DNA from: Hippopus hippopus
Taxonomy: Eukaryota; Mollusca; Bivalvia; Cardiida; Cardiidae
Reading direction: 5' to 3'
NCBI GenBank assembly: GCA_946811185.2
Contig: OX328112.1
Location: forward strand, 20,131,215-20,195,214
DNA: 64,000 nt
How positions within the stretch are numbered: position 1 is the first letter of the stretch; the number at the start of each line of letters is the position of its first letter. This document shows, piece after piece, positions 11,805 through 23,800 of this stretch. A program made the position numbers and the translations under genes. The notes beneath the pieces were generated by a model, which did not search any database, was not told the DNA's origin, and saw nothing but the letters and a program-made list of their open reading frames with translations.

Positions 11805-14800
11805 GTAATAACCTTTATTTCGTGCTTTTCGGTAGTTTTCCTAGAAATAAAGGTGGGTAATGGTTTGTTAGTTCATGCTTTTCGGTAGTCTATCGAGGAA
11901 TAATGGGGGATTATGGTTTGATAGTTCATGGTTACGACCAGTGAAAACTACTGATTTCATATTGTCAATCTCTTCAATTGAAGGTGGAAACAGTAGTTCC
12001 CGCGCACAAGTAACCTACGTAAATAGCGCGTGCCATTCAACCAGCTGGAAATATGACGCAATTTACGTGCATTTACCCTACATTTCTTGCACTTTACGTA
12101 ATATTGTAGTGCTTTGTTTTGTGAGGGGGGTACGCCACCGGGAATTATCAAAAACAACTGTTATGGATTTTGACGAAAGTCCGAAAAAAAAGGGTTATAG
12201 AAGCATCAAATAAATAGAATACTTTTTTTTTCGGTGGAAGATCGAAATTTACTTCATCGAGTGAACATCATCAGTAATATTTTAACGAGGAGCTGACAGA
12301 AACGGTAAATAGAGGATATTTGCTTTTTTTACCATGAAAGAACAAAATTTATTTCGTCGAGTGAACATCATCGGTAATATTTTCACGATTGGCGCAGCCA
12401 TAACTGAAATGTTACCGATGATGTTCACGAGATGAAATAAATATCGATCTTTCGCCGAAAAAAACAAATATTCTATTTATTTCAAGTTTTTAACCCTTTC
12501 TGGGGGGAACTTAATCAAAATCCAGTACAGTTCTTTTCGGTTATTCCCCGTGGCGTGACCCCTCCGCATAGCAACGCATTACAATATTACGTTAAGCGCG
12601 AGAAATGTAAGGTAAATTACGTCATATTTCTATCTGGTTGTGAGGCACGCGCAGTTTACCCAGGTAACTAGTGCGAGGGAACAACTGTTTCCGCCTTGAA
12701 GAGTTAGAATATAAAAATCGGTATTTTCATTGGTCGTAACCATGAAATATCGAAAAATATTTCACCGATATTTATCGATAACCTACCGGAAAGCATGAAA
12801 TAATAATCTATATTATATTTCATGTGTCTATTTTTAGAAATGTTATGGGTAAAGAAATGTAATTTAAGCTGGGGGGAATTATTTCCCCGTCACAGTGAAT
12901 ATTTTCCTCCTGCCGAAAATCTGGAACTACTTTTTTAAGTTTTTTAAGTTTTTAAGTTTTAACAGTGGCATTCATGACAAAATAATCAGAGGAAATATAA
13001 TATATAAATTATTTCATCAGCTTGTGGTTAATATGGGGAAATATTTGCCTCAAAAGGGAAAGGTATGCGAAAATAACGAGTGCCTTACTCTATATATTAC
13101 ATAGTATATCGGTAATTTTGTTGTTCGAATATGCGAGTATTCGAATACATCATTTGAGCTGTGCTCTGCCAACAGGGGGTTCAAAGCATCTCTGTGATAC
13201 ATTATACCAAGCAAGTCATCACATAATTATGGATTCATAAAATCAAGTTTTTATAACGATGCACTGGATCTGGAGGTAGAACGATTCTTTGACATGCAGA
13301 TAATTTACAAATAACAAAAAATTCGACCAATATCAGACTGCATTAAAGCCCCTTTTCACTGCTCAACTATCTTTATCCTTGTGCCCAAATCCTCAGGCTG
13401 CAAACTGCGTCTGACTTGCATTTGCGGGCCGGACAATCTAGATCACGACCACGATAACGCAAAATCTGATCTTGAATCTTCATTGTTCGATATGGCGAGA
13501 CTTTTTTCCGGCGTACAGACCTTTGAATATACATTTTTTTACAGTTGGCGGGAAATTTATTTAGCATTATTGGGGTAAACTCTTGTAGCGATATTGCCCT
13601 TTTCAGTTCTCAATCCAAGAAGGGCTGGGGCTGTACATAGTTCGAATCATCCATATACATGTATGTATATAGGATCCATTTTAGTCACGTTTTCAATCCT
13701 ATTAGCTCTCTTTATTTCAGACCAGATCTCCTTCTACATACCAAAGTGAAAAAGACAACAGTTCTGAAAGGTAAAATTGTACAGCGATATGCTGGTTGTT
13801 GTCGTTTAAAGGCACGCTAGCTGCCACAACTAAAATATTAGGGGGTCAGGCTGCAGACAAATTTAACTCATACTATTTTAACGTGGGGATATTTATGTGT
13901 TACAATAGGGTCTGTCGAAATTCCAGTCGCTAGCAGAAAAAATAAAATGTATCGTAAAACCAGAACAAAAGTTGTCTAGTTTTACATTACTTTTTTCTGC
14001 CAGCGACTGGAAATTTGACAGGTTGCACTGAAAGATACGTCTATACTTGTATTCAGTCAGTTGTCAGCCAATCTTTTTCCAATTTTATCCTTCTTTTATG
14101 AAATTATAATCATTTTTGTATCTTCATGGTAAATGTTGCCCCTGATAGCTGCAAGATTGCACAGATTACGACGGATAGAAAATGCATTTCGTACGTTGGA
14201 GGCCTTCCAAGCTATCGCTGTTGTCGCCTCCTGCTTTAAATGAGGACAAATATCTTGTTTTTCTATCCCTCGCACCATATATAATGGTAATTTATCTATG
14301 TTTACACAGCTGAGCCATTCTAAACAATTTCAAGTTTTGATAGCTTCTCTCTAGCCGTAAGGGTGTATCTTTAAACATATTATCAGACTCATGATAATAT
14401 CTATACTTCAAAATGGTATGGATTGAATTCGTCTGCATTTTGACTCCTGATCTGATTCCTGTTGACCGCTAGGATCTTTAACCCTTTACCACACAACAAA
14501 GTTTTAGACTTATCCAAACCCAAAGCATATGCAGATGCATAGTTAGATGTGGCTAAAATTGTCTTTGATAGAGTAGAAAACGTTGTGGGAAAAGGCGAAA
14601 TGCTGTTTACCAGCATTTTCTCCTTTTCCCACAATGTTTTCAAAAGTCTTTTTTTTCTCTCAATATGTTAAAGGTCGAGATTGTCTGGTAAAGGGTTAAA
14701 CTTTACTCTGTTGAAGTAACACATTACTTACTACCTATAAACGACTTGTCTAGTCTTGTATAAGAACCATTTTGAAAGCATTGCGGCAAACCAGGAATTG

Positions 14801-17800
14801 CTTGTAATGAGCTATTTTCCCTGTAACAAAAATGTTTTCAGATTATTCTTAAAGGAAGGTCATGTGGTTTAATGCCGTCAAAGTTTGTATTCTTATTTTT
14901 ATTTATAGATCTAGCATTAATAACTGAGAATCGTCAATCTGTTAATTTCTACAACTAAAAGATGAGAGTCTGCGATGGCCAACTGTCAAATACCCTGTTT
15001 CTTAGAGGTATCAATTAATGATAGCTAGATAATTTATTAAATGAATCGAAGCCGCTTTCCTATTGCGAGACTTATAACATATATTACTTTCCTCTTAAAA
15101 TTGCTCAAGGCGAGACAACAGATTCTCTATCAAACCGACTTTTATTTTTAGAAGCACGACGAATATGACGTCATGTGACAGAAAATGGCTAAAAACTGTG
15201 GAGAATAAGTTTCGGAATTCCCTCGACAGTGAAGGCATAATAACACTGGATACTTTTTTACAAACTCTTGGTTTAAAGAAGGTGAGTGCTTCTAGTAAAC
15301 CTCAATTAATTTTCACATGCAGACGACTTTTTCGACTTGCAGATTATTAAATACACACGCACGCATAAACGCACGCACGCACGCACACATACAAGTGTTC
15401 CCGAATTTGAACGACCCTGACAGAACAGACTATTGAAAACATTGTGGGAAAAGGAGAAAATGCTAGTAACCAGCATTTTCTCCTTTTTCCACAATGTTTT
15501 CAACCCTTTCAGAGACAAAAGTCCGTCATTCGAGCCACATTTAAATTGTCGTCTGCAAATGCTTTGAATTTGGGCCAGTCTAGAATTTTGTCGTTTGGTA
15601 AAGGGTTAAACTTCTGCATTAATTCTATGAAAATTTCAAGCCAATCAGTTACTGCCAATTATTTCGATTTCAAAGTTCCATTCGCAGGAAAAATCTTACC
15701 GTGATGTACAGAGTAGATCCAAGATCAGACATCAATTTCTGTCAACGAAAGCGGATGGAGTAGAACTCAGCAACTAAAGGGGTTATTCTTAGTTTCATCT
15801 TAGATTATAAACGCCAAAAAATTGAGTCGTGCTCTGGTAAAAAAGGGGTTGAACTTCATCTCCGTAATGTATTCTACCAAGCATCACATAATAATGGATC
15901 CACAGAATCTTTGTTGTCTTACGAACCACTAACCCATGTGGTATAATGGTTCTTTAATATGCAGAAAATTGACTAATAGCAAAAAAGTTTCGACCCATGT
16001 CAGCCTGCGCGGACTGCGCAGGCTGACATGGGTCGATACGTTTTGCAGATGCATTATTTTTAAAGTCCCTTTTTCACAGACCATAAATCAGTTGTTCTAT
16101 TTACAACTCCTTCAGGATTTTTTCAACGAGAGATTGTTCCAACTGCTTGACAAAGATGGTTCGGGATTTGTAAGTATTCGACACCTTATGAAAGAGTTGA
16201 GACAACTTGCGAACAGTACACCACAGGAGATCCTCTACTTTCTATTTCAAGTTTATGACAAGGACGGTGAGTGTTGTTACAGGTAGTACACGTGTTTCGA
16301 AGTAAGAAGGTGACGATAAGGGTAATCCTCGTATAGATTGACTAATGTACACATCAGCTGATTCAGTCTTAAAGGTTTATAGGAAAAATTAGTCGTTTCC
16401 AACATTATTTCAGTTATATCACGGCGGCCCGTGCACCTATCCATGCTTTCCTGGAGTCTCTTTTACCAGTACGCCGTACAATATTCTTTCCAAGCCACTG
16501 GCTGCTTTCCTACATAACCGTCGTCGAAACAATGCTCAACGAAACAATGGTCGCTTTGATTATCATCAATCCTCGGAAAGAAATTGGCCGAGCAAGGGAT
16601 CGAACCCAGGACCCCCCCGTTCTCAAGTCCTGCCCGCTACCGACTGAGCTACCGGGGCTCTGCACAACATAATATAGGGTTTTCTTTGTTTAGTGTTTTA
16701 CACATTTGGCAATATAACACAATATTATAGTTGTATTTTGGCGGCCAGTGTGCATATCTATGCATTCCTGGATAAGGTTCTAATAACAGAGTAAGTAAAT
16801 ACTGTTGAAAACGACGCAAGGCACCATTCAGGCAAGCTAGCTTGCATTTACAATTAGGATAAATTGAGTTTTTTTTTCAAATCTAACAAAATAATGACGT
16901 CTTATCTGGCCCTATAGGAACCAGAATTGTTCCCAGCGCCTAGAGAGTTAAAACTATACAATTTATAACAAGTGAAAGAAAAAAAAAAGAAAAGATTGCA
17001 TCAAAGGCCCGATGGCGACCAAAAGTAAACATTGCAGGTGTCAAAATGCATTTTAAATGATTTAAATCATACCATTTAAAAGTATAGAAATTTTTGGAAG
17101 ATGGCAATCTGTTATTGTACAGTTCGTCAAAGTTTTAGTCGCTGGCAGAAAATGAATTAAAAAAATAGGTAAAAAGTTCCCAAGACGCTGTTCCTTTTGT
17201 TACTTTTACCTGTTTTTTTTAATTTATTTTTTAGCCAGCGACTAACACTTGGACCGGCTGTACAATAACAGACTGCCTCAATAAAGATTTTCATACTTTT
17301 TAATGATATGATTTAAATTTGAACGTGTGAATTTTTACATCCGCATTGTGTATTTACGGGTGCTATTGGGCCTTTAATACATTTTCACTGGCACAGTGTA
17401 CATAGATATTCAATCTGAACAGTATCATGATTAAATGCAAATATGCAGGTTTCATCCCTACTAGGCGATGGAAAACTGACAAAAGATGAAATTCGGCACG
17501 TGCTAGAGACCTGTATTACTGACAGTGCCCTGTCGCTTAGCGACGAGCAGATCGAGAAGTTAACAGACGCCCCGTTTGAAGAAGCTGAAGTGACGAGCAG
17601 GAGCACACTGACCTTTGATGACTTTAGCAAACAGCTGAATAGGTACCCCGGTATCAAAGAAAACCTCTCCATTAGGTATAAATAGGTTTTGATTTTAAGG
17701 TCTACGGCCCCTAACTCTCATATTAAAAGACGGAAGCTGCCGAGATTGGCCGAATAGCCTTTACGGAAACGTCGATGTTACTCGATATTTACCGATGAGT

Positions 17801-20800
17801 TAGTGAGTCTACGGCCCCTCTCATATTAAAAGACGGAAGCTGCCGAGATTGGCCGAATAGCCTTTACGAAAACATTGATGTTACACGATTTTTACCGATG
17901 AGTTAGGGGTCGTAATCCTTAATGCATGTTTATGAATTCTTCAACAAACGACAAATCTTTTTATTAATTCAAGTTGAAAGTGCTTGCCGAAAAAAAAAAA
18001 AAAAATTTAAATGTGGCTTTAATGATGGAATTTGTTTTAAATCATTGCCACCTGAAATAATGAGAAAATGCTAGTAACACTATTTCCAACGCAATCCCTT
18101 CATTTAAGTTGCTTTTAGATTTTGCGCCTTCTGAGAAATACTTCTGGGAGTGTTACATAATCAACAGCACGTGTCGATAACGAGCATTCGTATTCAAAAC
18201 AGTGAGATGACGTCATATCTGATGTAATGAAAATAGACGGAGTGAGATATTTCAAAACATCCATTCCTTTACATAAACGCCCAAAATGCACCTTTTTTAT
18301 GGATTACGACCCCTAACTCATCGGTAAACATCGACGTTTTCGTAAAGGCTATTCGGCCAATCTCGGCAGCTTCCATCTTTTGATATGATAGTTAGGGGCC
18401 GATGACTCACTAACTCATCGGTAAATATCGTGTTACGTTGTCGTAAAGGCTATTCGGCCAATCTCGGCATCTCCGTCTTTTAATGTGAGAGTTAGGGACC
18501 GTAGACCTTAAATGAGTGTAGTTGTGCAGTTTCTAGGCCTAGATACATATATGGTTGCAAAGGAAAGTAGATCTACTTCTATCTATCGGTGTTTTGCAAG
18601 AAATTTCGATTTACGACATAAAAACTAGATAGCCCCTTTAAAACAGCTAAATAGTCCCCTCTAAAAGAGATACATAAACTCCATGATTATTTCAGTCAAA
18701 AGAAAAAAGCAAACCATAGCAATTCCAGGAAAAAAAAAACCCTCGCCTTGTCGGAGAGTAAGGATTCAAGATCGAGCTACACCTCAGGTTCGTTAAAACT
18801 CGTGAATGTGTAGTACAGAGGAAACAGCTTATATAGGGCTGACCACAGGGGCTCGGCACATGATAATGTTTGCTAATTTGTGCTTAAAGACAACATTTCG
18901 ATAAAAAATCTGACTATCTGTATATAAATATCTACAAGGGATGGAACTTCACGAAGGTCAATTTGCATACCGACCTCTTTCAAACCGGGTTTTCTCACAA
19001 AGTTGCAGAGATATTTTCAAACTGTAAAGCCCTGGCAGAACCTAAGTCAATATGCTCAACGTTAAACACGGGTTCATATTCTTTAGAGCAAACCCCTCCG
19101 TAATATCGTAAACGAAATCGCAAAATTATTGCTAAAAATGCTTAGTCGGACACGACCTCGTAACCAGCCATTTCATCAGTAAAATACAACAAACGGACTT
19201 ACCGAGCGAAAATAAACGGTCTGGTTCAGTCGTTCATAATTTTCTTAAACACTTGCAATCGGTTGTTTTGTTCTCAGCGATCTCTTAGAAGCACAACAAA
19301 CGATCATTTATGGAACTGTCAGAATTTCAAACGGGCGACGCCATTGTTACGCACCGAAATGGGTTTGCTACGAGCTATTTCATTGGCCAGCTGTTGCGGG
19401 TAGGTGGTATCTATTTTCTCTGCGCATTGTTTAAAAGCCGGGCTCAAGCTAACGTAAACAAAACCCTTTTGATGGAAATTTAATAAGCCTGGCAGATTCA
19501 ATATTCAAACCACTGGTAATAAAAAAAATATTGTTATTTGGTAAGCTTTATTACGGACGAAATTAAGATGGATTCGGTAAATAATTATGATTGTTCGTCC
19601 AACCGGAAAAGTGTAAAACACTGTGAGAAAATGTTCGCTACCAGAAGTTTTTTTCTCCACGATGTTTTCTAAACCCTCCTTATGTTTAATTATGTTAAAT
19701 TTTATTTTGGAACAAAATTTCCTAAAGTGAAAGTAATTGCAGACGACAAATTGACATTTACGTCAGTCCAAATCGAAAATACAGCTACTGTAAGCAGACG
19801 ACAAATTGAATAATTCATGCACGAAATTGTTGCCATATTGTCAATTTAAATACAATGTCGAAAAGGGAGGCCATGTTAAAACAGCATTTTCCCTTCATTA
19901 GGGGGCCTGCTGTTCTCTGCGTAAAGGGCGTTTCATGTTTTTTTTTTTTGAAAAGCTATATCTACTTCCTGACCAAAGTTGGCGAAACTTCAAAAAATGC
20001 ATTTCCTTTCATACATAAAATTACTTTGATGATTTATTCTTATTGATTCGAAGCTGTATTATGTAGAAAGGCGTGTCTTTGTTTTTGCTTTTGGTTTGAA
20101 TTTTGCGACAGCCAATCAAATGCCTTCTTGCATAAACGAAAATAACAACAACAAAAGCAATGGCGTCGCCCGTTTGAAATTCTGACAGTTCCATAAATGA
20201 TCGCTTGTTGTGCTTCTAAGAGATCGCTGAGAACAAAACAACCGATTGCAAGTGTTTAAGAAAATTATGAACGACTGAACCAGACCGTTTATTTTCGCTC
20301 GGTAAGTCCGTTTGTTGTATTTTACTGATGAAATGGCTGGTTACGAGGTCGTGTCCGACTAAGCACTTTTAGCAATAATTTTGCGATTTCGTTTACGATA
20401 TTACGGACGGCTTTGCTCTAAAGAATATGAACCCGTGTTTAACGTTGAGCATATTGACTTAGGTTCTGCCAGGGCTTTACAGTTTGAAAATATCTCTGCA
20501 ACTTTGTGAGAAAACCCGGTTTGAAAGAGGTCGGTATGCAAATTGACCTTCGTGAAGTTCCATCCCTTGTAGATATTTATATACAGATAGTCAGATTTTT
20601 TATCGAAATGTTGTCTTTAAGCACAAATTAGCAAACATTATCATGTGCCGAGCCCCTGTGGGGCTGACTTGTTAACTTCTCAAAGTTGCGGCAGCAAATT
20701 CTAAAAATTTGAATCATCAGAATGATCAAAGCATAAGTCTTCACAAAACAACAAACGTTTGGACTGGTCCAAATTCAAAATTCAAAGCATTAGCAGACGA

Positions 20801-23800
20801 CGTATAAATTGTGGCTTCAATTACAAGTTTCGTTTATGAAAGGGAAGAAAACATGATTGGAAAAGCAGAAAATGCTGGTCTCCAGCATTTTTCCTTTATC
20901 CATAGTATTTTAAAAAGCCTTCTTTTCTAGGGTACTCGTACTTAACTCTTATCCTGCTAAATAACTAAAATGAAATTTTTAATTCGATGGTAAAAACCCA
21001 AATATTGCTGTTTCAAAGTTATGTTTTGGGTAAAAATATCTCCATATCGGACAGTGAAGATCCAAGATCAGACTTCACGCTCTGTGCAGTCTGATCTTGA
21101 TCTACACAGTCCGAAAAAGGTCATTCGGTCGCGCTTAGCAGCCTAAGGGTTAAAACTCCGGATCATATAGTAGAGTTAAAAGCACATCCATGTATGGATA
21201 AATGTGAAAATATTTTTGCAAAAGGGATATGCTTGGGGCATTTTTTCAAAGAAAGTCTTCTGCAAGTCAAATCGTCAGCACGTGGTACTTTGATGCTGAG
21301 GTTGGATGGTCTTGTATCAAGAGTTCAAATTATAGAGACTTATCACTTACAACCTGTTAGCAAAGCACAGTGACAAAAGGTCAAATTACTGGTAGTAAGC
21401 AATATCTCCTTTAGCCACAATACCACCACATTATCATTAGTTATATTGCCTAGCTCCTGTACCAAAGTTTGTAGCGTATAAAACTTGAAACCAGGAGGTC
21501 GCTGGTTTGAATGCCCATCTCGGCGAATTTCTTTCCAAGGATTGGTTACAGTCATTGCGACGGGATTCAGTTTTCTCTCTTCGCTGATCATTATTTCGAC
21601 GATGGTTACGTGGAAAAGCAGCCGGTGGCTTGCGAGGCATACTGCACAAAGTACTGGTAACAAATACTCCAGGAAGGCATTGATAATTGTACAGGCCGCC
21701 GCGGTCTAACTGAAAAAATGTTGAAAACGGCGTTAAACACCTTACAGATATATAATATTTGCTGTTTAGCCTTGTTGATCATCCATACTTCTCAAGGGTG
21801 TCATAAAAGTTCAGTTGCAATTCTGCTCAGAGGGTAACCAGATAGGGCTGTAGACGTAAACCTCAGCAGGTGCCCTCGTGGGATATTGAGACAATAGTCT
21901 TATTTCAACTACATTTTGGTGACACTAAATTTATATCCTAAGTTTTATGGTGTTACGGACTGCCCCAGAACAATTCACCTAAGACATTTGGCCTGTGAGA
22001 TTAGGGATCGTATTGAGACAGTCAACATACGGTCCCTGGTAAGACTGATATGCAGATCTGGGGTATTTTATTTTTTGGAATGTGGTTTCAAGTTAGTGAT
22101 TTCAGTTTCAAATTTATAAACTATGCGATTTCTATGTCAGGTTATAACTGTTTTTGTCACCATAAAGTATATTCAGTTTCAAGTAATCAGACTGTGACAT
22201 GATTAAGGAAAGTAAAACAAGGTCAAATTGTTATTGAAACCAAAAATGTACGATTACAATATACAGGCCGATTCATGTGACAAAATATAGGAGCATATCG
22301 TTTTTTGAGGTGGGCTGCAAAAGTATCCCAACTCGACTTCTGCATCCTGGAAATCTCAGATTTGATTCAAGCGTACCTAACAATGCAGCAGCTGATATAT
22401 AGAGGATAATCAACTGGTTGTGTGTGATATTAAAAATCTGCAACTCGAATGGGGTGTGATGCGGTTGAAAAAAAGAGTCCGCATCAAACCCCATTTGAAT
22501 GGCAGATTTTTAATATCACACACAACCGGTTGATTATCCTATTTATCATATTCGTAATTCCCCCTTTTTTATTCTGATAATTATCAAGAATGGTACAAAT
22601 AGAAAAAAAGTAGTTCCGGCAAACATTCTCCAACTATATCGTCACTAGTGATGATACCATATTTATCATCACTAGTGGCGTTATTCACTGTGAAATTCCA
22701 GTAATTCACTAATAAGAATGTAATGGATTATTGCAAGACAAAGAAAACGTTGTATGCACGTTATATACAACATTTTCAGTACGATGTTTATGATGCTTTG
22801 TATGATTGTCTTGATAATATCTCAAATGTGTTTTAATTTAAAAATCATACCTGCTATACTTATGTTATTCATAAATCTAATCAGAATATTGATCTTGATC
22901 GAATGTCTTGTTCTTAACTTATTATTGTTCTCTCAAAGACACAAACGCTCAGGTGAGGGATCCAGGGCCACAATGGTTCTCTTGTTCAGGTGTTGTCAAC
23001 GATACATTCAGTTAGGTGTTGAAATTGTATATCTTTGTTTGTGTGTGTAGATCTCAGTTTAACTCTCTGCGAAACCAAACTTTTGGACTTGTCCAATTTG
23101 AAAGCATTTGCAGATGATAATATTTTAAAGGCGGCTACAACTGTGCGGTTTTGTTTTTGATAACGTAGAAAACATTGAAGAAATAAGAGAAAATGCTAGT
23201 AACCAGTATTTTTAAGCTAAGCATTGCGACATTACAACACGATGTGTTCATGGGGAAGACGCTAGTGGCGTGTAAAGAGTGTTGTGCATGGTACTACTTA
23301 TAGAAACTCAAGGAATGCATAGATAGGTGCAGGAGTCTCCGCGATATGACTGAACTTATTAGGAACAATGCGAACTTGGGAGTTAGCTCCCTTTTATTAT
23401 CCCACTAAACTTATTTTTTTTCCCCTGCTTAGAGTAAGTAAAGTGCTAAAAGTTAATGTTAAAGAAAGGTGTGGAGAAATTATATTTCGTGTACTATATC
23501 AATAAAGTAGGAGACATCCATTTTCAGTAAATTATAACTTCGTCTTCAGTTTAACAAACGATAATTGAAATTTACTCTGGCAAAAAGGGGCCTTAATGCA
23601 TCTCCATAATGCATGATACCAAGTAAGTCATCACATTATTATGGATGCATAAAAACCATTTACTGTAACAACCGACTGAATCATGAGATAGATCTAGACT
23701 GGTTCTTTGACGTGCAGAAAATTTACCGAATGCAAAAAAATTCGGCCCAGGTCAGCCTGCGCGGACTGCGCAGGCTGACCTGGGTCGAGACTTTTTGCAA

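Noticed and set aside
11875..12213. 112-residue frame
   Set aside because: Lies within a foldback element after the exon a donor.
22754..23050. 98-residue hydrophobic frame
   Set aside because: AT-rich intron sequence of NOX5; Ile/Leu richness is explained by composition, with no homology recognised.
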